Positions 23,520-35,445 of a DNA stretch of 64,000 nucleotides are shown piece by piece. The notes under the pieces were generated by a model. That model saw only the letters and a list, made by a program, of their open reading frames with translations, did not search any database and was not told where the DNA came from. How positions within the stretch are numbered: position 1 is the first letter of the stretch; every line of letters starts with the position of its first letter. This stretch comes from Symsagittifera roscoffensis (lineage: Eukaryota > Xenacoelomorpha > Acoela > Convolutidae), in assembly GCF_963678635.1 (NCBI RefSeq), contig NC_087063.1, forward strand, positions 30,394,599 through 30,458,598, read 5' to 3'. Both the position numbers and the translations under genes were made by a program.

Positions 23520-23660
23520 CTTACATTTTGGTCAAATGTCACAATCATTGGAAGGCGAATCTTTCACAACAAAAAAAAACACTACTGAATAGAACGCTCG
23601 ACTTGACATCAAGGCAAATGGAATCTGGGGAAGCCGATTCAGCCGAACTTTTAAGTGTTA
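23520..23660 (+). pseudogene. Retroelement C-terminal fragment, copy 1
   Basis: Contains a plus-strand segment reading KANGIWGSRFSRTF in one frame. It is homologous to the longer copy at 33670-34140 and to 24590-24715. A frame break and a stop lie upstream (TACTGAATAG), so only a remnant remains. Confidence 0.5.
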
Positions 23661-23789
23661 CGTAGATGTTTTATGTAAAATAAAAACATCTAAGGGTTAT
23701 GTGACATAAAAACAACTAAGGGTTACACTGATGATTTTATGTAACATTCGCCCGGAAGTACATATCGATGGAAAATAAAGCTAATAAAA

Positions 23790-24420
23790 CGACTGGCTAA
23801 ACACAGCTCCACATGCTTTTCACCGTCTCTGCCAAAACCAGTTCTTTTGGTGGTCTTTCTACCATCGGGTCGGCAAAAACGTTACTGTTTCCGGCTTCGA
23901 TCAGAACGCTCTAATTAACTTAATTACAGCAGAATTAGTGAGCTCATGGTTGGGTCTCAGTTTCCCCAGACCACGAGGTCACTCCTTAAAACAGGACTAG
24001 CACTTATTTGTCATATTACTATTGTTTTTCTTCAGCAGATAAAAATCATCATCTCCATCGAAGATGGATAATGCCTTTCCCTTAAATCCTAGCTTCTCAT
24101 AATCTGAAAATGAAATTAGATGTTAATTGAATTCAACTCAGGACATCTCCAGGAAGCTAAAAGTTTATAAAACACAGTTTGAGTTCTCCACCCGAGACCC
24201 CTCCGGATTCTGGAATCCGGGGAAATAATGCTCTTATTTCTTTCAGGAAGGCTGGGCACGTCGTCCCAGCACCCTTATTGTTCTTTGGATTCGCGTTGAA
24301 ACGATTGTAGCGGCACAATCGTTACAACTCGGAAGGATCTTCAAAAAATTGTTTCGTCCTCAACCTCGATCAGTATCACACAATTTCTATTTACTGCTTT
24401 TCGCTTTCTCTTGTTCTGTC
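23790..24420. repeat. Dispersed repeat family R1, copy 2
   Basis: Same order of blocks as 21798-22400, including CATCATCTCCATCGAAGATGG and the inverted repeat AAACGATTGT-AGCGGC-ACAATCGTT. Substitutions and small indels separate the copies. Confidence 0.75.
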
Positions 24421-24589
24421 CTTCTTTTTGAAGGAATTTTTAAGAATTTAAATGAAAGTCCAAAATAACCCTTCCGCGTTCGTCAAAATGAACAATTAAG
24501 CCCATTAATTCGTTAAAATTGTCATTCTTCTCGGTCAGAAGCATCAATAAAATTTGAATTCCGATTTTGCATCTTCGTAAATTCTGGTC

Positions 24590-24715
24590 GAATGTCACAA
24601 TCATTGGAAGGCGAATCTTTCACAACAAAACAACCACTACTGAAGATGACGCTCGACTTGACATCAAGGCAAATGGACTCTGGAGAAGCCAATTCAGCCG
24701 AACCTCTTAAGTTCT
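24590..24715 (+). pseudogene. Retroelement C-terminal fragment, copy 2
   Basis: Near-identical to the coding start of the copy at 33670. It encodes a D-x-R-L-D-I-K-A-N-G-type segment ending in FSRT, with no continuing frame. Confidence 0.45.
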
Positions 24716-24959
24716 AACTTCTACTGAATACTTTTTCGCAAGGTTTCTTTAGTCAGGGGGATCGAAACACGCAGTAACTCGCTGTATAAAAGCTTTTTAT
24801 TGCTCGGAAAAGCTCGGATATCCAAAATTTTGAGGGTCTACAGTTTGGTCCAAAATCAGTAATTTTCGACAAAATTGGGGTGTTTCTCCAGTCTTATTAG
24901 GAGATAAGTAATTTATAGTAAGGACAATAATCTATTAGTAGTCGTTACTCAATATCACT

Positions 24960-25290
24960 ATACCCTCCTTCAGTCAACTGACTTTTGATCAGCTTTCGTT
25001 TACATGCGAACACAACCACATAGCTGAGTCTCGGATCCTCAGACTACGTGATTGCTATTAAAAACACGGCTCAAATACACGATTTTAATATGTTTTGGTG
25101 ACAGTTCTATATTAAATCCATTGGAGATGGATTGACCCTTTCTTCTTTCTAGCTACTCATATTCTAAAATATCAATACCGGTGTGAATTCAAAAGTTTAT
25201 AAATTTAGTATTTTATAGTCCTTCACCATATAATGTCTTTGGGGGGCCGAGCCTCCGCTTCCGTGTTTTCACTGTAATAACGTCGTTATT
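24960..25290. repeat. Dispersed repeat R2, copy 2
   Basis: Contains GTCTCGGATCCTCAGACTACG and CCATTGGAGATGGATTGACCC, as in the copy near 22620-22790. Confidence 0.7.
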
Positions 25291-25456
25291 TTTTTAATAT
25301 ATTTTTTTCAAATTGAAAATTAAATTTGTTCAGTTAAGAGTTTCATAATCAATCTGTACAACAAATAACATCATATTTGTTCAATTGAAATTACTCTTAC
25401 CGGATACTGGGTATCCTGGTTTGTTGCTGAAGTCTTACATTTCCTTATAGTTTATA

Positions 25457-27297
25457 TCAGAAGGAGCAATTTGTATTTCTCATCTTCCATACTTCCCATG
25501 ACACAAATGTTTGCAAGTTGATTTTCCATGACGTCGATGATTTTGAATATGCACCACGAATAACCGAAACAACATACTTAAGTCTTGCAATGTTGGTTGA
25601 TACAAAAACGTCACGCCAATTATTAATCTGTAATATGTTTCTTGAAGGTTGTAACGAGGGACAACTGAAAATTAGGTGTTCGAATGTTTCGCATTCTAAA
25701 TTACAATAGAAACATTCGGGGGCATTCTCGAGATATAAAAACCACCGCTTTTCTCGATCTTTAAAAACAGCGTATGCAAATTTATGAGGAAAATATTTTT
25801 CCCATACATCAAGCATTGAATTTTTCCAAACTTTGCCTGTAAATTTAACCAATTCTTCTTCTGAACAGAGGTAACGGTTTGCTGCAAAACCTAAGCGGGA
25901 AATCGCAGCTCGATGAAAACTACAGTTTTGTAAGCAGAAATAATAAACATCTCGCGATTTTGTCTGTATTGTTATAATTAAACGGCTATTGGTACTGTTT
26001 GAAATTATTGCAAAATCACTTGAACTTATTTCAATAGAGATGTTCGTATTTCTCAACAAATTTTTGATTTTTTTGGGTAAAATTGATTCTGTTGGTAATA
26101 AACTATTTTGATCTGACATATCAGAAGCAAAGAAGTCTAAAAATTTTAAGTTGTAGGCATGGTAAGCCTATCCCACCATCTAAGAGTGGGTGATATAAAA
26201 CTTCTTTTCTTATGTCGAGTCTGCTTGTTTTTTTCAATTCTGTATTTAATAATTCTTGGAATTTACTAACAGTATCCAAGTTAACTGTAGTATGACGAGT
26301 TAAATGAAAAAATTTAGGGAGAACATAAACTGACAGTGTTAATGATTTGGCCTTCAAAGATTTACTTAGTAAAATTAACCCGCGATGTTTTTGAATTTGA
26401 GAACTCAACAATAGTTCAAAATTTTCAATTTTTTGGGAAGTGTAAAACAAGACACCAAGTATTTTTGTTTCCTTGACTGTTTTATAGGGTGATAAATCAG
26501 GTATGGAAAGCACTTCGCTTTTACTTATTTTAATCATCATTTGAGTTTGTTTGCAAAATGTATCGATTAAGCGAAACAACCTGTCAATACATCGGATTTT
26601 GATAAGGCAAGTTATGTTGTCTGCATATGAAACTAGTTTGGGGCACAATATCCCGAAATTTTCAATTGCTTCTGTAGATTCAATTGCTTGAAGAAGGGGT
26701 TCGATAAAAACTATGAATAAAAATGCGGAAAGAGGGCAACCTTGTCTCAGACCGCGATGAATTTTGAAGCTGGCTGATAAAAAACCATTTATCTCAATTA
26801 CTGCTTTTGAGTCTAAATACAAAGTTTCAATAGCTCTAACTGAAAACTCATCAAGGTTTAACCCTTTCAAAATTTTGATGAGAAGTGATCTGTCAACTCT
26901 GTCAAATGCTTTAGAAAAGTCTAATTTTACAGCACATGAACCTCTGGTAGCCAATTGTTCTGGAGTAATCGCTTTTTTCAACTTTCGTATTGCTGTGTGC
27001 ATTTGTCTTCCAGGCAAATACGCGTGCTGATGGTTTTTTACAACTTTGCAAAGGTCATTTTTAATTCGATTACAGACTACATGGGCAAAGATTTTCGCGT
27101 CAGTATTCATAAGGCTGATGGGGTGAAAATCTTGTACTGCTATGGCATTTTGCAGATTTCGGGAGCAGTTTGATTATTGTTAAATAAAAACTGTTTGGAA
27201 GTTTTCCACCATGAACAAAATGATTAAAAACTTTAGCTAAAAATGAACAAAACTCATCCGTGAAACTCATCCGTGAATTACTCCCAATTCGTGGCAC
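25457..27297 (-). mobile_element. Degenerate 5'-truncated non-LTR retrotransposon (LINE) RT
   Basis: Three minus-strand frames form one protein. The frame at 27297-27100 carries the RT fingers (KLPNSFYLTIIKLLPKS). After a frameshift, 27110-26121 carries the palm and thumb: NRIKNDLCKVVKNHQHAYLP, VKLDFSKAFDRVDRSLL with the first catalytic Asp, GLRQGCPLSAFLFIVFIEPL, and the catalytic box as SYADN where YADD is expected. The frame at 26119-25457 holds the C-terminal region ending in a zinc-knuckle-type CFYCNLECETFEHLIFSC (C-x2-C...H-x4-C, zf-RVT like). An endonuclease domain is absent, so the copy is 5' truncated. The Asp to Asn change at the catalytic box and the frameshifts make it inactive. 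Confidence 0.85.
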
Positions 27298-27655
27298 GGG
27301 AGGGTACTGCTCTCTACTCCTTCCCCACTGAAGCCTCCCTTCTCGCTAAATCCTTCCGCTAAGTGTCTTGTCGTGCGTGGTCTTCACGATAAGAGGCTTC
27401 GTTTTGATATCGTTATCGTCCGACTGTCTCTCGCTATTTCCACTTGTCTTCTGATTTTCGTCACTTTTTGGCACAAAATGGCCGTTCTTCGTATTTCTCA
27501 GAAATATTCGTTCGTCAATCGAAATTTTGAAAATCTAAAATTCCCGAATATTTTGACCCTCCCTTGCAATAATTTTCGACCATTAAGGCCTCTACTTCTA
27601 TTTCCGTGTTGCGTCGGAAGGTCGCGCTGTGCCAGTTTGGCAGAATGGCACAATC
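27290..27655 (+). repeat. Repeat R3, copy 2, leading into the coding block
   Basis: Begins TGGCACGGGAGGGTACTGCTC, as at about 22973, and retains the hairpin with a G-U change (CTTGTCGTG paired with CACGATAAG). It ends at GCCAGTTTGGCAGAATGGCACA, where the coding block's first ATG lies. It may be the leader or terminal repeat of that element. Confidence 0.55.
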
Positions 27656-28673
27656 ACCAAGGAGAAGAAGAATAGAAGGCACATCCAGAGTACCTTTCTT
27701 GGGAACTTTGCCAAAAGAAGAGTGGGAATTGCATCATAGAGACCATGAAAATAGTACGGGATGCAGAAAAGACAGAGTAGCATTCATGGAAGAGGTCTGG
27801 ACAGTAGTTCAGAGCTACGGAACCCAGTGTATTTTGAAAATAGTTCTCAACCGACCAATAATGCGGGAAGTCCTTGACAAGCTCGACGAGTGTGAATGGA
27901 AATTGAGCGAGTTGCTGATCGACTCGACCACTGATGAAAGTGAGGCAAACTCTCTTATAAAGATGACGCCACAAGAAGACAAGGAAGAAGTGGTATATCT
28001 GTCAAGAATCCAAAAGGGAACGATGCTATCAAAAATGGTGATTGATAGGATTAATGAAATGAAGATGAAATTAGGCAGCAAGGTGACATTGAGGAAGGCG
28101 GAAAAGACGAAGATGATTTCCAAAATCTCGATGAAAGCTTTCAACTTAGCTAAAAGAAAACGCGTCGAAGAAGCTATGGACTTGGTACAGGGTGATGATC
28201 GATTGCCTGGCACAGACAGGATGTTGACTGACGTAGCGATGGTGCCACCCATTCTCATGGCAGGAAGAAAATCAGCCAGTTACAAAACCAAGAAGAGTGA
28301 GCTAACTCTGACTGGAGCGACGTTAGAAATAGAGATACTCAGCCAATATGGAGAGAGTACCCTTAAAGACTTCAAGCCGTCTCCCATGAATCACGGAAAG
28401 GGAAGCGTCAAAGAACAGCTAGTCCCAGTGGAATATAACCGACTGACAGCATCGAAAACTGTATCGATTGATGAACCCGCCGGTGGATATATGGAGATGT
28501 TAGAATACAGAAATTCGGCCAGAGGACACTTAATGGCTCTGGAAGACAAAAGAGCCATGGAAGGTTATTTAGAGACGATGACGCAAGGCACCACTCTGAA
28601 GCAGAAGGCATACGGGACTCTGGTGCACGCGGAAACGATCGAGCAGTTGGTGAGCCTGCCATGGAGAGAATAA
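27645..28673 (+). pseudogene. Unrecognised element-like protein, N-terminal part
   Basis: The first in-frame ATG at 27645 follows repeat R3. The frame runs 342 codons to TAA and continues in the same frame after the stop (28674-29267). The start is basic (AQSPRRRRIEG). The body is rich in Lys, Glu and Met with predicted helices (EVWTVVQSYGTQCILKIVL, KVTLRKAEKTKMISKISMKA). There is no signal peptide, transmembrane segment or zinc knuckle. The low-AT, purine-rich coding strand resembles the Ty3/Gypsy frames and not the neighbours. It may be a capsid or nucleocapsid-like gene of a mobile element or an endogenised virus; I cannot decide. Confidence 0.5.
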
Positions 28674-29267
28674 GTGTTACAATACTTCGATGAGGAGATG
28701 AGAACCACGCCGAAAATACACGTGAAAATACATGTGATAGCAATACCCTATGTGAGAACAGAGTTACAACTGAGATTCGCTTGGTGCTTGATTGGACTGA
28801 CTCGCGGGGAATATGATTCGGAAGAAAGAAAAAGATGGAAGGGAGAAAAGGTGTTCTTAATGACGAGTGTGAGAGATCTGATGACCCAAGAAGGAGCGGC
28901 AGTGGCGTGCGCGAAGCAGAGAGACACTCTCTGCTTCATTCGATTTATGGTAGAACAAATTTCAGCGCCAGCAATGAACACTTGCGTCAAGATGCTGAGA
29001 GAAGGCGATGAACGAGCGAAAGCCTTGCTCTTGCTAGCATTTTTGAACATATATCTGAGCAAACCAATGCGAGTAAATATGAAAGAACCCGTGGAACTAG
29101 AACCGATGAAGAAAATAGACAAAATAAGGAGGTTCGCAAACAAGGAGCTGAGGCTCACTAAGGAATCCTTGGGAGCACTGCCGAAATCCACTGAAAACTG
29201 TGGACTGTTCAGGAAGAAATCCAATATGGAGAGAGTACCCTTAAAGACTTCAAACCGTCTCCCATGA
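28674..29267 (+). pseudogene. Unrecognised element-like protein, continuation past the stop
   Basis: In frame with the preceding part after TAA 28671-28673. It reads VLQYFDEEMR and TELQLRFAWCLIGLTRGEYD, then a helical segment (CVKMLREGDERAKALLLLAF). At about 29222 the frame is broken by a duplicated segment that begins again from 28344. Confidence 0.45.
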
Positions 29268-29831
29268 ATCACGGAAAGGGAAGCATCAAAGGACAGCTAG
29301 TCCCAGTGGAATATAACCGACTGACAGCATCGAAAACTGTATCGATTGATGAACCCGCCGGTGGATATATGGAGATGTTAGAATACAGAAATTCGGCCAG
29401 AGGACACTTAATGGCTCTGGAAGACAAAAAAGCCATGGAAGGTTATTTGGAGACGATGACGCAAGGCACCACTCTGAAGCAGAAGGCATACGGGACTCTG
29501 GTATTGTCTCAAATGCACGCGGAAACGATCGAGCAGTTGGTGAGCCTGCCATGGAGAGCATAAGTGTTACAATACTTCGATGAGGAGATGAGAACCAAGC
29601 CGAAAATACACGTGAAAATACATGTGATAGCAATACCCTATGTGAGAACAGAGTTACAACTGAGATTCGCTTGGTGCTTGATTGGACTGACTCGCGGGGA
29701 ATATGATTCGGAAAAAAGAAAAAGATCGAAGGGAGAAAAGGTGTTGTTAATGACGAGTGTGAGAGATCTGATGACCCAAGAAGGAGCGGCAGTGGCGTGC
29801 GCGAAGCAGAGAGACACTCTCTGCTTCATTC
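29222..29831 (+). repeat. Internal duplication of the unrecognised coding block
   Basis: Positions 28344-28941 are repeated at 29222-29831 with about 98 percent identity plus a 12 bp difference. The copy is followed by short ACAAAATAAGGAG repeats. The sequence then resumes the older frame with the middle segment deleted (GCAAACAAGGAGCTGAGG occurs at about 29136 and 29880). Low divergence means the duplication is recent. Confidence 0.85.
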
Positions 29832-29912
29832 ACAAAATAAGGAGACACAAAATAAGAGACACACAAAATAAGGAGGTTCGCAAACAAGGAGCTGAGGCTC
29901 ACTAAGGAATCC

Positions 29913-30395
29913 ATGGCAGCACTGCCGAAATCCACTGAAAACTGTGGACCGTTCAGGAAGAAATCATTTAGTTGCGTATCCGGAATCATAGGGATGGCGT
30001 ACAACCCCTTCATAAATGAAGACATACGTTATTGCTTCTTTGACTACGAGCAAGCAGTGTTGCTGAGATTCTGGACGTCAAGAATTGCAACAATGAGAAG
30101 CGCTGCTAATCAGCATACCAAGCTGGGACTGGTCTTGGAGGAAAAGGTGACTGCGCCTTCAGTGCCAAAATCTGACAACCGAGTGGAATTTGGATTGGGA
30201 TTCTCGGACGAATTGCTGAGAACGAGTTTGATGGTAGTGTGGGAGCTGATGAAACTATCATGGTGGCCGAGTCCTAACGCGGATTCGATATTGCGTGCGA
30301 CACAAGACGTGCAGAGGGAACTGAATTCAGACTGTAACTTGCGTGACCTGAACATCATCTATAATTTGATGACGACAGCCTCTAAGTGCAACTAG
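29913..30395 (+). pseudogene. Unrecognised element-like protein, third segment
   Basis: A 160-codon frame after the duplication. It reads PKSTENCGPFRKKSFSCVSG, then YCFFDYEQAVLLRFWTSR, LGFSDELLRTSLMVVWELM, and ends LNIIYNLMTTASKCN. It contains hydrophobic helices typical of a folded, largely helical protein. It shares its first 15 residues with the end of the frame at 28674-29267. Confidence 0.4.
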
Positions 30396-30410
30396 GAAGA
30401 CAAAGAATAG

Positions 30411-31031
30411 TTGCCTGGCTGGGGACCAGAGGACTGGGTCAAACCTGGTAGTTGTGTGGCAGAAGTCTGTGGACTGGAAGGTCACATCTGTGGAGGTCTG
30501 AATTGCGTAAAAACCCTGGAGAAACAACACAAGCAACTGACGATATTGTTTGGGAACATTGTGATGAAGGCGAAAACGGAAAAGGAACTGATTGCAGATT
30601 GCCTTGGAGGAACCGAGGTGAATCTAGTGACTGCACTAGCATTCTACAGCATGCTTGGTTCTTAAGAGCCACTATTGAATCTAGAACAAAAGCATGAGAT
30701 GGTTACAAACATCAGTGTAGAAGTGTTATCGGGAGTGTTGCAAACCGAGCAGAAGTATATTGGAAAGTGGAGAGAAGCGATCGAGGCGGAAAAGAATATC
30801 CGGCATAGTGAAACTTATCGTAGACCGACGGAAACGAGATATTTAGTGGGATCAACTCTGGCTCCAATCTGTAAGAGCAGATACCCAGTGGAACTCGTAG
30901 CGGTGGATGTGAAAAGTACGAGACCGATCGTGGATCAAGCCTTTTCAGTGCCAAAATGTTTAAGACCAGCAAGAATGTCCGAAAACATCTTACGAGTTAC
31001 TGTGCAGAATTTTCTCAGCAGTTTCAGATAG
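30411..31031 (+). pseudogene. Unrecognised element-like protein, fourth segment
   Basis: Two overlapping frames (30411-30665 and 30675-31031) separated by a stop. The first holds CGLEGHICGGLNCVKTLEKQ, a Cys/His-rich stretch, and LTILFGNIVMKAKTEKELIA. The second is helical (EMVTNISVEVLSGVLQTEQK). I do not recognise a domain. Confidence 0.4.
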
Positions 31032-31071
31032 AATCACAGAAGAATTAGAATCGATACTGGGAAAGTAGTTC

Positions 31072-31992
31072 ATGGGATACGCCAGTGGGAACTTCAGTGA
31101 CTTTGAAAGACAAAAGCAGAAAGGATCAACAGTCACGGATTACAAGGATGAAGTCCATCGAGTGATGATGGAGGTGGAATCACTACTGGAAGCTTCGGGA
31201 AAGCGTAATTGGAGGAGCATCATGTCAACGCATGATGAGTTCCCATGCCCTTGCTTGCTACAACCATGGTGGTACCCCGGGCGTAGTAATCTGGTGTTGA
31301 TCAGGGACTGTGGAGAGCTGCTCTCCATGGGTTTACCAGATTCATCACCGCCCATAACGATAGTGATAGTAAGAGTTATGATGGCGATACGATGGCTGGA
31401 AGCTCATGTAAAAGGGAACAATAGACAGGAGGCGCAAACGAAAGAAAAGTTACAGGAAATGAATTGTCTAAAAGATTTAGATCTTTTTGAGACATTGTGC
31501 AGAATCTTGAACATTCCGATGGAGATGTATAAGATATGGGCCAGAAGACGACTGATGCCAAGTTTCAGAGCCAACATGACTGCATGGTTGTACGAGTATG
31601 CCATGAAGCATATGTCGAAGCACAGCAGAGTGTACAGTGCGTATCAGCTGGACATTGGAGCAGGAGCTTTGAAGCGAACTTTTGTAACTCATAGCAATAC
31701 AGTAACCACCGCAAGTAAAAGAACTTCTAGGACAAGTGTATGTGACGGAAGGGAGAAAGAAGAGATGTTGAAGGAAGACTTGGAGAGAAACGTGACGTTG
31801 TGCCTCCACAACAGCTTCTGCCAAAACAAAGAATCCAACGTTGATCCTCTACCTTGTTGTAACCAAAGAGTAGAAGAGCAGAAGTGTTGGAGGATTGCTT
31901 CCAAGAGCGTCAGATTAGCTACCGATGTGTTGCAAGACACAGAGACTGAAAGGGCGGAGTCAATGTCGCAGGAGGAGAAGATGAAACATTGA
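31072..31992 (+). pseudogene. Unrecognised element-like protein, fifth segment
   Basis: A 306-codon open frame, the longest undisrupted piece after 28.7 kb. Landmarks are FERQKQKGSTVTDYKDEVHR, a Pro/Cys-rich loop HDEFPCPCLLQPWW, the helical TLCRILNIPMEMYKIW and MTAWLYEYAMKHMSKHS. A Cys-rich tail follows (LCLHNSFCQNKES, PCCNQRVEEQKCW). No known motif is visible. It may be a separate gene of the same element. Confidence 0.4.
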
Positions 31993-33069
31993 CAAATGGC
32001 CGAAAAACAAGAACCAAAAAGAAAAAAATTTAGAAGAATTTAGAAGTTTTAGAACTTATAAACGACGAACAAAGAAGGAAACAAAAATTTGCAATTGAAA
32101 CTGAAGAGAAAACTTTAGTTGTGTTATGTAGATTACAGAATTTGTTGCATTTATAAACTTGCATTATGATTTTAGTTAGTGGTTTTAGAGACCCCTACTA
32201 TTTATTTAGAGAGGCTTGAGTGGATAGTATATTGAAATATTCCAGCCTGCATGATTGTTTTGAATCAACTAAGACGACTGATCACTTTGTGGTGATATGA
32301 AAAGCTTGGGTGATCTCCTGAAAAGGGAGATTATTTCATTGTTCCATCTAACCACCGAGTTCTTTAATTTTAATATTTAGGACCAGTAACAACTAAATTT
32401 TCTATAGGAAGAAGCATAGAAGGGTAATTTTAGTTTGTGGGTTGGCAGGACTGTCCTGCATCCCTACATTTTTTAAACCTAGGAGAAAAATTTTTAAAAT
32501 CGGGACCTAGACATTTGAAGTCTAAAACGATGATTTATCTAAGACATATCCTCGAAATGCATATTCGTGAAAAAATTTGGAAGCTATAGTAGTGTGGTGT
32601 GATGCCATTTGTATTCTGCAATGATTTGATATGACGTGGATAAAAGTGATTTTATGCATTTTGTAAATTCTGTTCGATGGCACTGTACCATTTCGATGAA
32701 GACTACGAGACTCAATGAGGACATCGACCGGGCTGTCCGAGAAGTATGTGACATTCGACCAGGGTGTATGAAAATGCAGTTTTGCAATCGATTTTTTGTC
32801 GATCAAAATAAAGAACATCTAATCATGAAGATTGATAGTTTTAATGGATTAGCAGCGTCACTTGAACAATTAGACAAATTGGGAAGGGTTAGTTTTAACT
32901 GACATGCTAATTTTTAAAACTTCTATTTGGACGTGAACGTAATGTAACGTTTTGTATTTCGCACACAATGAAACGGCGAAACACAACAACAATAATTGCA
33001 GCGGAGACAATTACGAAAAAAACAGCAGAAGATTGAAATTGTGGTCAGAAATGGTCAAAAGCCACTCAG
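31993..33069. other. Non-coding sequence downstream of the coding block
   Basis: Contains the conserved-looking stretch GAAAAGCTTGGGTGATCTCC and paired short segments (GGGTGATCTCCTGAAAAGGGAGATTATT forms a stem). It could be the 3' untranslated or leader part of the element. The frame at 32636-32902 is short and unrecognised. Confidence 0.35.
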
Positions 33070-33625
33070 CGTTGTAACGATTGTGTCGCTACAAAATTAC
33101 CGAGCAATTCACAAGAACCAGGAAGGGTGTTGGGATGACGCGTCCAGCCTTCCGAAAGAAATAGGAGTGCTATTTCCCCTGATTCTAGAATCCGGAGGGG
33201 TCTCAGGCCCCGGAACTCAAACTGTTCTATATAAACTTTTAGCTTCCCGGTCATGTCCTGAGTTGAATTTAATTAACATCCAGATTCATTTTCAGAGAAT
33301 GAGAAGCTAGGAGTGAGGGAAAGGGTTGATCCATCTTCGATGGAGATGATGATTTTCATCTACTGAACAAAAACAATAGTAATATAAAAAATAGTAGTAG
33401 CCCTATTTTTAGGAGTGACATCGTGGTCTGGTTATACTGAGACCCAGCCATGAGCTCACTATTTTAAACATAATTAGGTTAATTTGAGAGTTCTGGTCGA
33501 AGCCAGAAAGCAGTAACGTTTTGTCGACCCGATGTTAGGAAAACCACCAAAAGAACTGGCTTTAGTAGAGACGGTGAAAAGCATGTAGAGCTGTGTTTAG
33601 ACGCTAGCCAGTCGTTTTAGAACCT
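33070..33625 (-). repeat. Dispersed repeat family R1, inverted copy
   Basis: On the minus strand it matches the blocks of 21798-22400: the complement of CATCATCTCCATCGAAGATGG at about 33335, TCCGGAGGGGTCTCAGGCC at about 33191, and CTAGCCAGTCGT at about 33603. It directly precedes the retroelement fragment at 33670, as the direct copy at 23790 follows the one at 23520. Confidence 0.75.
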
Positions 33626-33669
33626 AGCTTTTTTTCCGTTGATATTTACTTCCAGGCGAATGTTACAAC

Positions 33670-34140
33670 ATTCTGGTCGAATGTTACAATCATTGGACGG
33701 CGAATCTTTCACAAGAAAACAACCACTACTGAAGATGACGCCCGACTTGACATCAAGGCAAATGGACTCAGGGGAGGCCGATTCAGCGGAACCTTTTTCG
33801 ATGTAAAAATTTTCAACTCCCATTCTAAATACTGCCTCAAAACTAAATCTGGCCGCTACAAATATGACAGTTTCAAAACCTTAAAATATCAACAAAGAAT
33901 TCTGGATGTGGAACACAGCAGCTTTTTTCCTCTAATCTTTGCGTGTACCGGAGGAGCAGCACCAGGCTCTACAAAAACCGTCCGGAAACTAGCAGAGAAA
34001 CTAAGCGAAAAACGAAACGAATTATACTCGGACACATTAAACTTTATAAGAACAAAAATAAGCTTCTGAGGAGTGCAGTCCTCTGCCTTAGGGGGTGCAA
34101 AAATCTTAGAAATACATCCAACATAGACAATTCTATCTGT
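33670..34140 (+). mobile_element. Retroelement pol-like C-terminal domain fragment
   Basis: A plus-strand frame reads KKTTTEDDARLDIKANGL, GGRFSGTFFDVKIFNSHSKY, YQQRILDVEHSSFFPLIFAC, TGGAAPGSTKTVRKLAEKLS and NFIRTKISF followed by TGA. After a frameshift comes LLRSAVLCLRGCKNLRNTSN. This order (DARLDI, FFDV-I-N, EH-F-PL-F--TGG, RSA--CLRG) is the C-terminal domain found after the reverse transcriptase in a widespread group of invertebrate retroelements; I judge this from memory of the pattern. The N-terminal RT is missing. Confidence 0.55.
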
Positions 34141-35445
34141 GCTGTAATCGAGGAGGGTATTTTTAAATTGACAATTCTCTTGATGCATTAGAATCGACTT
34201 GATTTATTCATAAATAGCGTTGTTACGTCCCTATCAAACCTGTGCACGTACCGTCGCATGAAGGAAGGGCCCATTTTAATTGACTTTTTTTTCTTATATT
34301 TCGTTTGCACTTCCCTATTTATGAAATGGCACAATCTTTTTACTCGAAATGATTGGCGAGTGTAGGGACTCCGGTTACCTCGGCAATTTCTGACCTACTG
34401 ATTTGATCAAGCTTCCAAGATTTAATAAGTGAAAAACATTAATGATGTGAAACGTTTTCGATGAGCAAAATCATCATCAGAACAAAATCTGAAACATAAA
34501 AACCTCTGCTAGGGTTGACTCAGGATTTTTCAAGTTCCTTTCACTCTTAATGTTTTAAATTTTTTATTTCCTTGATCGCTTTCCAAATTTGGGCGTCTCC
34601 ATCACGAAAAACTTGAGATCAGTTTTCTTGCTACGTATTCTTCACTGGTGGACAGATATCAGCGGAATTTCATGTATTATTCTTTAAAATGTCTGTGTTC
34701 AAAAATCTCTATGAAATTATCTCAATTTTGTTTCCAACCAGTTGTTTTTGTGTGTGAAAACGACATTTTTCACTAATTGCACGTTGTTCAAAACGCGTAA
34801 AATTAAAGGAAACAGCCGAGTTGAGTACATTCGTCACACTGATCAATTCAATAATTTCGCCTCGAATGTTCCACGTGCATAAACAACATTTTTTCTCAGC
34901 TTTTTCGAGAAAGAGCTCACTTTGATGCAAAACTTAGTGCAGATGGCGAAAACTGGCATTCAGACCCGGCAGTACGTGACCAAATTGTGCATTTTGTGAA
35001 TTGTAAGTGGATTCCACAACAAGGACTCTCCCTTTGATCTTCTCTTGCTCATTTATTTTGTTTGATTGTTCCGACAAAGTTTTAACATTTTTAAAGGCTT
35101 GTCTCTGGAATCCAGGATCATACAGACACAAAATTGTGCGCCTATCCAGTGCACAGTTTGGCCTCGTAATGGGAAAAACCTGGCAAGTCTTTGAAACCAA
35201 ATTTTGATAATTTCGCAGATCATCCTTGAAAACAGGCATTTTGGAAAAAACCTGATTTTACGCTTAGTTTTTTCCACTAGTGTAGTCATGTTGTCGACGC
35301 TCTGATAAAATCAGGAAACATTGAGTTTCTCCGGCCGGTTTTGTCGCCGAATTTTTAAAATAAGCTGTTGGTTTGAAAAGTTAACATCGAAAGTGACATA
35401 AATATCCGACTGGTGCAATCAATCGAGAAGGAGAGAATTGAAATA
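34141..35445. other. No recognised gene; possible decayed minus-strand ORF
   Basis: Minus-strand frames at 34934-35289 overlap in two phases, as expected of a frameshifted coding fragment (for example FPITRPNCALDRRTILCLYD). I recognise no domain. The rest is AT-rich. Confidence 0.3.

Noticed and set aside
27815-29272. Minus-strand frames of 110-174 residues opposite the unrecognised coding block
   Set aside because: Shadows of the plus-strand frames; serine/leucine-rich antisense composition and no domain.
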